From positions 248,001 to 312,000 of the forward strand of contig JAMPIV010018956.1 in the NCBI GenBank assembly GCA_024509875.1: DNA of 64,000 bases, in the 5' to 3' direction. The notes beneath the pieces were generated by a model. That model was given only the letters and a program-made list of their open reading frames with translations, had not been told where the DNA came from and did no database searches. The position numbers and the translations under genes are program-made. This document shows, piece by piece, positions 46,567 to 56,724 of this stretch. How positions within the stretch are numbered: position 1 is the first letter of the stretch; each line of letters starts with the position of its first letter. The DNA comes from Oreohelix idahoensis (Eukaryota; Mollusca; Gastropoda; Stylommatophora; Oreohelicidae).

Positions 46567-46850
46567 CACATACAAATTCTTCAACTTGGCAATGGCTGCT
46601 AAAAGATGACAAGCTCAGCAACTCTTGTTTATCAACAACAACAACCTCTTGTTAAAATGAACTAGTCTAAACTTTCAAAGACTCTTCTTGTAAGTGTGTT
46701 GTTATGTCAGTAAGCATTTTACTGAGTTTATAAAACTGTAGATAATATTGTTTGGTTTTTTTTCTTCAAAAATTCTTGTACTTTATAATAACTGCTTGTT
46801 AAAATGCTATAAAGAATCGGTCATAATGTATGTAATAATTTAAATATATC

Positions 46851-46934
46851 ATGCACTGTAATCAAAATCCAGATTCTGATGAATGTAAGCAGGAGTATAA
46901 TGGAGACTTCCAGAATCAAGATGCTAATATTGAG
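46851..46934 (+). other. Candidate first coding exon of the zinc-finger gene
   Basis: An ATG at 46851, preceded in frame by a TAA four codons upstream, opens 28 codons (Met-His-Cys-Asn-Gln-Asn-Pro-Asp...). They end at a GAG/GTGGGA donor in phase 0. The exon at 54402 begins in phase 0 and has a similar acidic, Cys-containing composition. The donor is only moderate. The next ~6 kb up to the zinc-finger exons are repeats and transposons, which would lie in the intron. Confidence 0.3.
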
Positions 46935-46936
46935 GT

Positions 46937-47186
46937 GGGATGTTATATGTACCATTGTTTAAACAAACTATGTCAGACAGTTAATTAGCCTTACATGCAT
47001 GTTGTATATACCGTTGTTTAGAAAAACTATATCTGCCAGTTAATTAGCCTTAAATGTTGTATATGTCGTTGTTTAAACAAAGTATATCAGCAAGTTAAGT
47101 AGCCTTATATGTTGTATGTACCATTGTTAAGACAAACTATATCAGACAGTTAATTAACCTTATTTGTTGTATGTATCATTGTTTAT
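46937..47186. repeat. 55-bp satellite, left block
   Basis: About four to five diverged units of the type TTGTATGTACCATTGTTTA...CAGTTAATTAACC are present. They are less uniform than the right block. Confidence 0.88.
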
Positions 47187-47189
47187 ATA

Positions 47190-47565
47190 CACTTGCTTAT
47201 ACTGTGCAGACTACACTGGCTTGGCCATGTCCGCAGCATGGAAGATGGTCGCATCCCGAAAAATATCTTCTATGGGCAACTAGCAGTTGGGTTACCACAG
47301 CTGAGGTTTAAAGATGTGTGCAAGCGAGATATGAGGGCACCGGACATAAATCCACCAACATGGGAGGAAGAAGCTGCCGATTGCACCAAGTGATGAGGCT
47401 ATTTACGGTGCCACCTCAGATTGGGCAAAAAGAAGCTCACTCAATAAGCCAAAGAGAGGAGAAAACGTCGAAAGGAGAATCAGGAAAATAAGTAGCTGAG
47501 AGCTGTCACCTCAGGGGTGCATTCTCATAGTCAGTTATGACTGAAGGGGCTATTATTATTATTAG
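47190..47565 (+). pseudogene. RTE-A LINE 3' end inserted in the 55-bp satellite
   Basis: The copy encodes the C-terminal WLGHVRSMEDGRIPKNIFYGQLA and RFKDVCKRDMRAP segments with later stops. It ends ...GACTGAAGGGGCTATTATTATT. The satellite resumes directly after it. No clear target duplication was found. Confidence 0.85.
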
Positions 47566-47570
47566 ATAAA

Positions 47571-47972
47571 CTATATCAGGCAGTTAATTTAGTTTATTTG
47601 TTGTATGTACCATTGTTTAGACAAACTATATCAGACAGTTAATTAACCTTATATGTTGTATGTACCATTGTTTAGACAAACTATATCAGACAGTTAATTA
47701 ACCTTAAATGTTGTATGTACCATTGTTTAGACAAACTATCAGACAGTTAATTAACCTTATATGTTGTATGTACCATTGTTTAGACAAACTATATCAGACA
47801 GTTAATTAACCTTATATGTTGTATGTACCATTGTTTAGACAAACTATATCAGACAGTTAATTAACCTTATATGTTGTATGTACCATTGTTTAGACAAACT
47901 ATATCAGACTGTTAATTAACCGTATATGTTGTATGTACCATTGTTTAGACAAATTATATCAGACAGTTAACT
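47571..47972. repeat. 55-bp satellite, right block
   Basis: About seven well-kept units are present. A diverged unit reappears at about 53086-53120 (ATATATCAGACAGGTCATTGACC), beyond the piggyBac cluster, so that cluster inserted into the array. Confidence 0.92.
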
Positions 47973-49335
47973 CATTAACTACTGCAAGCTGCTGCCATTG
48001 AACAAAAGAAACACATTTGGACCGCAGACCACCCACAGCAGCTTTCTAAGTTTAGTAAGAAAATGAATGAAATATGTGACGAAACACATTCCGATCTGGT
48101 TCAAGATTTTAATTTACCATCGGAAGACAACATCCAAAAGCGTGGGTGAATTTGTGCCTCTGAAAATTGATATTATATTCATATTTTTCAAACATTTCAG
48201 GTTAGTTTCCAAATCGCAAAACTGTTTACCATGGCAATGAGTGATAGCACCACAAAAATTCACGTACACCTCGTCTAACTGCTGAACAGGCTAGAAACTT
48301 ATTTCAGCAATTGATTGATAGATCTAGCAATGAGGAGGACAGTGAAAACAATGTGGATATTGATTCAAGTAGTGATTGATTGTTCTGGCAGTAATAACAG
48401 TAGTAGTGAAAATTCAAGCAGTGATGATATTGAAGATATTAGAAGTCCTAGGCCATCGGTGGGTCGTAAAAGAGCAAAAACCTCCGTTAGAGTTACCAAT
48501 AGTGCAGGAAATACTGTAGCCCTAACTAAAGGAAGAGAGCAATAAAAGCAAGTGACTGAGGGTGAAACAACGAATAGTTTTTATTTTGTTCCAACTCGTC
48601 AGCCAGGTCTGCCAGCAAATCTTGATGCAACTTCTTCTGTGCTTGATTGCTGGCTTACATTACTGACACCAGATATTTTACATTTCTTTGGTCAAAGTAA
48701 TAAATGAATATGCTGACATAAAGAATTCAAAACCTCCATCTCCAAAAATATCTTCATCTGCTGCTTGGAAACCTGTCACTGACTATGAGCTTTTGAAATT
48801 TTTCGCAGTAACAAATGTGATGGGTTTAGATAAAAAGACATCGGTAAAACATTATTGGGCACAGACACCTCATAATTATACACCCCGGTATGGCAATATG
48901 TTTTCAAGATCTAGGTTTGAAATAATTTACCATACAATGATGCATGTTAGAGATGCTGATTCAGAAGGGAAGGACAAAATAGAGCTTTTCTTGAATTTGC
49001 GAAGTTCCAGGATGCATTTTATCCATTTCAGAATTTAGCCATTGATGAAATGGTTATTGGGTATAATGGATGCTGGAAACACAAGCAGTACAATGCAACA
49101 AAGCCAAGCAAGTATCACATTAAGACCTTTGGAGTGTGTGATTCTGCCACTGGATATGTCTATTCTGTATTGACATACATTGGGAAGAATACATCACATA
49201 TTCTTGCTAATGACTCTACAACAAGTCAGGCTGTGAAGGTATTTGATTTCTTGCTGCATGGAATTGGGAAGGGCCACCATGTATTTGCTGACAGATACTA
49301 CACTGTGGATACACTGATAACCTATCTGTTGAGTA

Positions 49336-49606
49336 AAAAAAATGATCCCGTTACACGCCCATTGAGGTATATTGAGAATATGGTGTTCGGCCCATATTTT
49401 CTTGACCGTCGGCACACTAGGAGTGATGTGGTCAGCATCAAGCCGGCCGCCTTAACCTTCCCAGAGTTGCTCTGGTACCCATTTGGGGCTGGGTTGACCC
49501 AGGAGCCGTTTGTGGGCCTAACAAAATCCCACCTCATCTGTAGATCAAACCATAGACCACTGAGCTAGGAAGCCAGTGCACTAACCACTATGCTACCCAG
49601 CTCCAA
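49336..49606 (-). repeat. tRNA-derived core SINE inserted in the older piggyBac
   Basis: ATCTGTTGAGTA is repeated at 49324-49335 and 49607-49618. On the minus strand the head has a box A-like TAGCATAGTGG and a box B-like GGTTTGATC. The body has CAACCCAGCCCCAAATGGGTA, matching the core of the SINE at 20090. The tail is T-rich on its own strand. Confidence 0.88.
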
Positions 49607-49986
49607 TCTGTTGAGTAGGGGCATTCATTATACTGGCACAGTCAACATCAACAGAAAAAACTTTCCCCTTCAACTGAAGACTCTCTCACTCCATCACCGA
49701 GAAGCCAGGTGGTACAAAAATGGTGATGGATCTCAGATATGTGTTGCTTGGAGAGACAAGGCAAAGAAACCATGTATTGTTGAGATGGTGCAAGTCACAA
49801 CTCGACGTCACAACTTAGTCGAAAAACCCAAACCAGTACACCGGTACAATTTTTGCATGAATGGATGTGACCACAATGATCAAATGGTAGCTTACTATGG
49901 CAATTTCCAAAGAAAAACTAGAAAATGGTGGAAGAAAATGTTCTACTGGATTATAGAGGTGTCCCAGGTAAATGCCCATATATTAT

Positions 49987-52232
49987 CCTTTAGCACGCTG
50001 CATTCTTTTCCCGAAATTTTGCCCTGCAGCTGCATTCTTTTTCAGAAAACCCCCTTTTTTATAGTGGATGACTTGTAAAATCTATATTTTTTTTGTTTTT
50101 TGGCCAATTGCTGTAATTTTTGGACTGTATAGAGATAAATGGATGACGAATCTGATGACGTCATTTTGTTGATGTGATAGGAGAAGAAGACTGGTGAAAA
50201 AAAAAAAAAAAAAAAATCAACAAAAAAAGAGCCTTACCTCACTCCTGGTGCAGCTCTGGAGTACAATCTGCCTTAAAATTGAGCAGGGTGTGATAACGCT
50301 CAAAGCAGGGATATGGACAGAGAGGTACTACACACCTACGGCACACTAATGGGGACTGGTGGCGCTTCTTGCCCGTGTCCCTGCTGGAACACACAACGCA
50401 GTCTAGCCTGGAAGGTCTGCCGCTAGCCAGACGTTTAGGGTTTGGAGTCATGTAGTGTTCCCCCATAACCAATCTTGCTGGTGCAGTGTCAGATACCCTT
50501 CCTCTGCGGTGTGTGACCCTAGACTGGTACCCTTCAAGCAGCCCATGAGCAATCCGCAGACGGAATGTTTCCGCCTTGATACGAGACGGATGCTTGGCCC
50601 TCCACAGGACAAGCGAATTGACAAAGCAAACTTCCAATAGATAGAAGAAAATTTTCTTCCACCATTTGCTACTCCTGTGCAGAACCATATAGTATGTCAA
50701 CTGTTTGTCCACACGATCAATACCTCCCATATGACAGGAATAGGCCTGGACAGCGCATGGTTTGTCCACAATCCGCACATTGCCAGCATGATGTTTGGAT
50801 CTAACCTCCTTCCTGAAGGTCTGCGCATCGTGTGCAGTTGTCATTAGATTCATTGGCCTCTTGTCAAACCATGACATATAGAGGATATTGCCTTCTCTAA
50901 CAGTCATGGGAGGGTCACCAGCTTTGGGTTTCGCCAACTTCAGTTGTGGGGGGACCCCTCGGCGGTTGGTCCGCAGTGTGCCGCAAGCCCCTGTCTGATT
51001 ATCCCCAAGCTCCTTGAACAGGGCAGGCGAAGAGAAAAAGTTGTCCATGTACACAACATGGCCATGCCCATACAGGGGAGCAACAAGGGAGGTGACAACA
51101 CGGTGAGCAACCCCTCTAGTAGGGTCCACATTGTCTTCCTTCCCAAGGTAGAGCTGCCAATTCCAGAGGTAGCCTGTCTTGGAGTCAGCTAGGCCCCAGG
51201 CTTTCATACCCCACTTAGAGGGTTTGTTGGGCATGTACTGCATAAGGCTGGTCCTACCTTTGAAAGCAATCATACTTTCATCAACACTAAGCTCTTTTGA
51301 GGGTATGTAATGGCTTTGCCATAGAGGGAGAAGAGTGTCAACAAACGATTTGATTTTGAAGGCTTTGCTGTGGTCAGGGTGCCCTCGTGGTGCTGCAGTT
51401 GTATTGTCCACGAGGTGTAGAAAAGATAAGATAGACAGAAACCTGTCCCTACTCATCACTTTCTTGAACCCTGGCATGTCAAGGAAACAGTCATTTGACC
51501 AATACAAATCAAATGACGATCTTTTCGTTACACCCATCAACAGAAGCAAAGCAAGAAATGCCCTCATCTCGTCATCACTGACATTGGTCCACAACGCCAC
51601 ACGGGATGCGGCACGAACATCTTGCCCGTCCTTTTCACCAACCTGACTGGCGTAACGATTAGTTTCCGTAACTAATGTGTTCACAACATCATCTGTGATG
51701 AACAAACGGAATACATCTAACTCAGAGATGTCATCGTCAACGCCCACAGGTCCCACAACTTGGTCGAAGTTGCGGAGCCAGTCGTGGTTGTAGCCAGAAG
51801 GTGCTGCTCTAACAACATTGACTTCTTCAAAATCATCAACACTTGACACATCACTATCTTCCCCTTCATCATCACCCACATTCGAAGTATATACCGGCAG
51901 ACCAGCACTAGTAAACCCAAGAAACTCCTCATCATCGGAATCAGAATCCATGAAAATTTCAGATAAAATGGCAGCTGGATCCATGCCGATTGATTTCGAT
52001 TTGAAAATTGCACAGAAAATGTACGCTATCGCACCCGTTTCAAATGAAAGTCAGAAAAGGAAGTAAAACCTCTTTCACAGAAGATTCTATTTTTGCATCC
52101 GGGGCTAAGATCACGTGCACACACATTATAAATCAGTTTCCCGATGATATCCGCAAGGCGACACATGTCGCCTCCAGCTGGCAGAACATAGGTTACCTTC
52201 GGCGACATGTGTCGCCCGCAGCGTGCTAAAGG
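49987..52232 (-). mobile_element. Intact-looking piggyBac element nested in the older piggyBac
   Basis: Terminal inverted repeats CCTTTAGCACGCTGC (49987-50001) and its complement (52218-52232) are flanked by TTAT at 49983-49986 and 52233-52236. TTAT differs from the usual TTAA of piggyBac. The element is 2246 bases with one antisense gene. Removing it and one TTAT restores continuity of the host transposase frame. The CGACATGTGTCGCC motif near 52152-52216 is a subterminal repeat. A poly(A) run lies at about 50197. Confidence 0.93.
50239..51984 (-). CDS. PiggyBac transposase, full length
   Basis: The 581-codon frame runs from ATG at 51984 without a break. The N-terminus is acidic (about 1-55). 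The DDE_Tnp_1_7 domain spans about 65-460. The catalytic acids are probably D235 (SVDESMIAFKGR), D314 (VYMDNFF) and D423 in GGIDRVDKQ, with D426 next to it. The motif SKWWKKIFFYLLEV follows. A C-terminal Cys-rich RING-like domain holds C529, C532, C548, C551, C556, C560 and H565. This layout and length are normal for active piggyBac transposases, which cut and paste without leaving footprints. With both inverted repeats present, the element could be autonomous. Confidence 0.95.
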   Translation of the reverse strand: MDPAAILSEIFMDSDSDDEEFLGFTSAGLPVYTSNVGDDEGEDSDVSSVDDFEEVNVVRAAPSGYNHDWLRNFDQVVGPVGVDDDISELDVFRLFITDDVVNTLVTETNRYASQVGEKDGQDVRAASRVALWTNVSDDEMRAFLALLLLMGVTKRSSFDLYWSNDCFLDMPGFKKVMSRDRFLSILSFLHLVDNTTAAPRGHPDHSKAFKIKSFVDTLLPLWQSHYIPSKELSVDESMIAFKGRTSLMQYMPNKPSKWGMKAWGLADSKTGYLWNWQLYLGKEDNVDPTRGVAHRVVTSLVAPLYGHGHVVYMDNFFSSPALFKELGDNQTGACGTLRTNRRGVPPQLKLAKPKAGDPPMTVREGNILYMSWFDKRPMNLMTTAHDAQTFRKEVRSKHHAGNVRIVDKPCAVQAYSCHMGGIDRVDKQLTYYMVLHRSSKWWKKIFFYLLEVCFVNSLVLWRAKHPSRIKAETFRLRIAHGLLEGYQSRVTHRRGRVSDTAPARLVMGEHYMTPNPKRLASGRPSRLDCVVCSSRDTGKKRHQSPLVCRRCVVPLCPYPCFERYHTLLNFKADCTPELHQE

Positions 52233-52560
52233 TTATACACCCTCAGTCATGCTGATGAGAAGTTAGTGTCATTAAAAATTTTCAAAGACAAACTGATTGA
52301 TCAGTTGACTGAGAAGGCTGCCTCCATAACTCCACCTGATCTAGTAGCCACCAGTGGCAACAAGAAAGGTAGGTAATTTTTAGGAAACGATGTTAAAAGA
52401 TTTGAAGGTGCAAAGCACATTGTGGATTACACTGACAAAGACAGGAACTCTATAGTGTGCTCAACACCTGCGAAACGAGCCTGAACAAATTTTTATTGCA
52501 TCGATTGCCCCAAAAAGCCCCATCTCCATCCAAAGAGCTGTTTTAGGCTGTACCATACGC

Positions 52561-53085
52561 ATGATCCTTCAGCTGTAACTCACTATTGACATTGACATAC
52601 TGTAAATAAGTTATAGATGTTGTGTTTTCTCAAAGGTGCTATTTATTCCAAATTTCTAAGATTTTTTGGAAGTGGTGTAGGTGTGATAATGTAAGTCATT
52701 AATAGTGTATTTATTAGCTATTGTGTGTGTTCTTGGCCTTGTTTTTCTTGTAAATGGATATACTACATGAAAATCATCAAGAAAAAAACATTAGCTGCCT
52801 CAGGAACAAGCAAGTTGCAGGTAAGTTGATAATTTAAAAAAAATGTTGCATGCTTTTTCTTTCTTTCAATCATTTTATATTATTGATAATATCTACCGTT
52901 CTAAATAAACATATATTTTTCAGCTTTAGGCAACAGTACATTCATTTATCATCAAAATGACATATAATTAATAAAAATCTGTTTAAAATTAATAAATCTG
53001 CAGCTTAAGTTCTCCAAACACTTACAGGGAGAAAATGAGGAAAAAATGTCAAACATTTTTTTGGGGAAGTGGCATAGGTGTGATT
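52561..53085. other. 3' part of the older piggyBac and unclassified sequence
   Basis: Non-coding. GGAAGTGGTGTAGGTGTGAT near 52669 and GGAAGTGGCATAGGTGTGAT near 53064 are a direct repeat about 395 bases apart. The outer element's terminal repeats could not be identified with confidence. Confidence 0.4.
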
Positions 53086-53160
53086 ATATATCAGACAGGT
53101 CATTGACCTTAAATGTCACCATTGTCCTGGTCACCCCATATGGAGGATAGAACCACTACT

Positions 53161-53332
53161 ACAGGAAGCTTACACTAAACATCCACAAGCTCTTACTGTG
53201 ATGGTATCTGTAGCTATTTGTTTGACATGATGATGTTGTCAGCCTTACAGGAAGCTTACACTAAACATCCACAAGCTCTTACTGTGATGGTATCTGTAGC
53301 TATTTGTTTGACATGATGATGTTGCCAGCCTC
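53161..53332. repeat. 86-bp tandem duplication
   Basis: ACAGGAAGCTTACACTAAAC begins at 53161 and 53247. The two units differ at very few positions. Confidence 0.95.
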
Positions 53333-53509
53333 ATGATCAGCCTTATAATAGTGCCTTGTACAACATCCTGAGGTAGCAATATTTCTTTATCTCATCAGAG
53401 ATCCCAGAAACTACAAGAGGCCTGATGTGATAGGAAACTCTATACAGAGTGATACGACAAGAAGCAATCTGATCATTAGAAGTGGTCCCACCATCGATCA
53501 AGTGTTTTT

Positions 53510-53690
53510 GCCCTTTAATCTCCTTTACACTCTAAGGGGGGTGGGCCCACTTGGGTCATGACTCCCAAGTATCAGCCTCCTGTTGTTTAGTGCAGAGAAT
53601 TGAACCCACTCCACCTTGGTTGCAGCTTTCAAGTCCACTCCTACTTCCTGCCAGCTGGAGGCAATTGTGAAAGTAACCTCAATGTAGAAA
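53510..53690 (-). repeat. Degenerate tRNA-SINE-like sequence
   Basis: On the minus strand a box A-like TGGCAGGAAGTAGG is followed about 50 bases later by GGGTTCAATTC, close to the box B consensus. A GACCCAAGTGGGCCC stretch then recalls the core of the other SINEs. No target duplication was found, and decay makes this tentative. Confidence 0.4.
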
Positions 53691-54084
53691 AAAAATTATT
53701 GTCCCGACTTTCATAGACCCCAGATACTACAAGAGGCCTTATTAGACATGGTTGTTTGTTATTTCAGTGTTTTATTTATTTATTTATTTTTGACACAAAC
53801 AATTGAAATGGGTTTTTTGTGTTTGAACTTTGCCCACATAGGGTCTTATTTCATGTAGAAAATAATTGTGTGCTCTGTATATTTGTGCATCTGTGTGTTT
53901 ATAAGTATTTATAGGAGCTTTTGTCTGTGCATGTATAAATAAGTGTATGTGTTCATTTGTGTATGTGCATGTGAGTATGTCTTTGTATGTGTGCTTGAGT
54001 GATGGCAATAATGAGAAAATAATTGCCGAAAAAAAAAACGTTATCTCCCCTACATTTAAAAACTGTGTATTACAAGTGTCATAA
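53691..54084. other. Unclassified, low-complexity in part
   Basis: A TTTA repeat lies near 53768-53790. TG-rich sequence near 53870-54000 gives a spurious antisense frame. Nothing else is recognised. Confidence 0.4.
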
Positions 54085-54362
54085 ATACAAAGAGAAATCA
54101 AGTCCAACACAAAAATATCAATCTTCAACTCCAGTGTCAAGGCTGTTCAATTATATAGCTCTAGTTTATAGCATTCTGAAATGTCCAGGGTAAAAGAGTT
54201 TTTGGGAGACTCAAAAACACATGCAGTAGATAACTTGATACAAAAGTCAAAGATATGAGTCAGTCATGGAGACACCTTGAGCTGATAGTATACAACAAGA
54301 GGAGTTGGCAGACATTTGTTGAAGACCTAGGCTGTTTAGGGAGCTAGAATTGATAATGATGA
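54085..54362 (+). pseudogene. RTE-C LINE 3' end, decayed
   Basis: The frame near 54090 resembles EIKSNTKISIFNSSVKAVQLY of RTE-C. Later pieces match its C-terminus and the 3' end (GAAGACCTAGGCTGTTTAGGG, compare 16141). It is full of stops and ends near a GATGATG repeat. Confidence 0.65.
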
Positions 54363-54401
54363 TGTGTCATAAAAGCCATAATTGATCCACATTTCTTTCA
54401 G

Positions 54402-54504
54402 GCTGATTGTGACAACAGCTGTACTAAAACTGAGATACGGTATACTGACTTATTGGACATGTCAGAAAGTCAACAACAGTTATGCTTATTTGGAGATGAA
54501 AAAT
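54402..54504 (+). other. Exon of the zinc-finger gene (penultimate coding exon)
   Basis: The acceptor TTTCTTTCAG precedes 103 bases open in one frame (Ala-Asp-Cys-Asp-Asn-Ser-Cys-Thr...Gly-Asp-Glu-Lys plus one base) and a donor AAAT/GTATGT. The single leftover T joins GT at 55370 to make a Cys codon, leading into VYSCHLC of the first finger. The matching phase at both sides supports it as real. Its upstream partner is uncertain (46851-46934, or 36225/42066). Confidence 0.6.
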
Positions 54505-55369
54505 GTATGTATAATAGCAATGTTATTATTTTAAATTCATATTTTGGCTACATAAGTTTACATGATTTAAATATCTGCATAGTATAACATTTAATACTAA
54601 GCAGTGAGTGGGCCTTTCTTAGAGAATTAAATCTTTTTACAAACTTTAATTAAACTTGCTTAATATATACATAATGGAGATAGAGGCTGTTACTGCAGTA
54701 ACCAGGGTAGTTATTGTGTCACACTCTCAGTCCATGCTTTTAAAGGCAAAATGGATGTCTGTTGCATGAATAGAAAACATTTATAGAGGCATTGAATCTT
54801 CAGAAGCTGGTGTGAATCTATTTTCTTTGTCTTTTGTCCTCGTAAGACGAATCACCTTTTTTCAATTTTTTTTCAAACCCACCCATTGTGAATCTACTGT
54901 ACAAGTCATTCAGGTGCATGACATGGTAATAAGAGTGCTGACAGACTAGCTTGAAGTTCACCCATATCCGGGACACTGGTCCTGCACAAGGGAGAGAGAC
55001 TGAGGACAGTTAATGATCATCTGTTAGAAAACAACACTGCAACAGATGAATCAACAAGGCTAAGATAGCTGGAATGTGGCACCAAACATAAGACTAGCAG
55101 GTATGACGTATGAGAGGATGTATCCTACATGTATACAGTCAGGATACTAAAGTACAGTAAGCTATCATACACATCAACATTTACTGAGGAAGACTTAGCA
55201 CCAGTGGGTTTGCCTGGATTGCAATGATGTCGATCCTGAATAACAATCACATATTTATCAAGAAATTGTGCTTATGTGTTTGTTACTACATTTTGCTAAC
55301 AAATTTTAACTAAATGTGTAAGACATGCATTTCATTATTTATCTTTGCTCATTATTTTTATTATTACAG

Positions 55370-56592
55370 GTGTTTATTCTTGTCACCTGTGCAACACTCA
55401 TTTCTTCCAACTTGATGTTCTGGATAAGCATATGAAAACAGTACACAGGGATGGCAGCTGGGAGTTTGATAATAAATGCAGTGATCTTCAGAATGTGTTA
55501 CCACAGGACAGTGGAAATAACATGAACGAAGCAGTGAATAAGATCGGAGATTCCACTTTTACTGATGTAACAAGAGAAGATAGCATCAACCTGAGACTTG
55601 CTTGTAATGAAGCATCAGTGAACCTCATCAACAGTCAGGAAAGGACTGCTAAAATGTTTGACAACTTACATAGTAATACATCAGTTTGTAAAAATCAATT
55701 ATGTAACATAAATTGTAGTACACCATTTTCTGCCAGTGAGATAAATGCTCAACTTTGTGTGATTCACAGAGCTGTTGATACATGCAGCGATTTGAGCATT
55801 CAGTCTCAAATGAAACTAAAAGAAATTAAGTCCCACAAGTGTGATATTTGTGGTGAATTATTTACTGTGAAAGATAACCTACAGCAACATAAAAGAATAC
55901 ATACAGGAGAGAAACCTTACAAGTGTGATGTCTGTGGTGCAGCATTTAATCTGAGCAGTAATCTACAAAAATACAAAAGAATACATACAGGGGAGAAGCC
56001 TTACAAGTGTGATGTTTCTGGAGCAGCATTTACTGAGAGTAGTAGTCTACAAAAGCACAAAAGAACACATACAGGAGAGAAGCATTACAAGTGTGATGTT
56101 TGTGGTGCAGCATTTAATCTCAGCAGTGATCTACAAAAACACAAAAGAACACATACAGGAGAGAAGCCTTACAAGTGTGATGTTTGTGGTGCAGCATTTA
56201 CTGCGAGTGGTAATCTACAAAGTCATAAAAGAATACATACAGGAGAGAAGCCTTACAAGTGTGATGTTTGTGGAGCAGCATTTACTCAGACAGGTGAACT
56301 ACAAAGACATAAAAGAATGCATACAGGAAATAAACCTTACTTGTGTGATGTCTGTGGTGCAGCATTTACTCAGAGCAGTGATCTACAAAGACACAAAAGA
56401 ACACATACAGGAGAGAAGCCTTACAAGTGTGATGTTTGTGGAGCAGCATTTACTGTGAGTGGTAATCTACAAAGTCATAAAAGAATACATACAGTAGAGA
56501 AGCCTTACAAGTGTGATGTTTGTGGAGTAGCATTCACTCAGAAAGGTAACCTACAATGCCATAAAACAATACATACAGGAGGCAAGCTTTAG
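55370..56592 (+). CDS. C2H2 zinc-finger protein, terminal exon
   Basis: The acceptor TTATTATTACAG precedes 55370; the Met-initiated frame from 55345 starts inside the intron. The protein has an N-terminal finger (YSCHLCNTHFFQLDVLDKH...H), then a ~130-residue Ser/Asn/Thr-rich linker. Nine tandem fingers follow, starting near 55840, joined by HTGEKPY-type linkers, with the frame HKCDICG...YKCDVCGAAF...LQ.HKR.H. Finger 2 has lost its first zinc His (KYKRIH) and finger 3 its second Cys (CDVSG), so seven tandem fingers look complete. It ends at TAG 56590-56592. It is presumably nuclear and DNA-binding. Finger residues in the recognition helices vary between units while the rest is nearly constant, as in recently expanded arrays. 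Its specific target is unknown. Confidence 0.85.
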
Positions 56593-56688
56593 AAGTGTGA
56601 TGTTTGTGGAACAGCATTTACTGTGAGTTGTAGTCCAAACACAAAAGAATACATACAAGAGAGAAGACTTACAAGTGTGATAGGTCAC
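56593..56688 (+). pseudogene. Decaying extra fingers after the stop codon
   Basis: The sequence continues as a finger (KCDVCGTAFTVS) past the TAG, then loses frame. It runs up to GGTCAC at 56683-56688, where the RTE-A LINE begins. The array resumes at 63506. Confidence 0.8.
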
Positions 56689-56724
56689 TTAATAATAATA
56701 ATAATAGCCCCTTCAGTCATAACT

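Larger units (their letters stand above)
48234..52560 (+). pseudogene. Older piggyBac transposase, split by a SINE and a second piggyBac
   Basis: From the ATG at 48234 several frames trace one transposase: an acidic Ser/Asp-rich N-terminus; SSAAWKPVTDYELLKFF then YWAQTP and MFSRSRFEIIYHTM (48688-49018); IDEMVIGYNG with catalytic Asp and KPSKYHIKTFG (49030-49335); FADRYYTVD with the second Asp. The SINE follows. Next come GIHYTGTVNINRKNFP to CDHNDQMVAYYGNF and RKWWKKMFYWI (49607-49986), with the last catalytic Asp. After the inner element the frame resumes at 52237. A Cys/His-rich tail (CIDCPKKPHLHPKSC...YHT) ends near 52560. Stops and shifts are present. It is a different lineage from the inner element. 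Confidence 0.82.
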
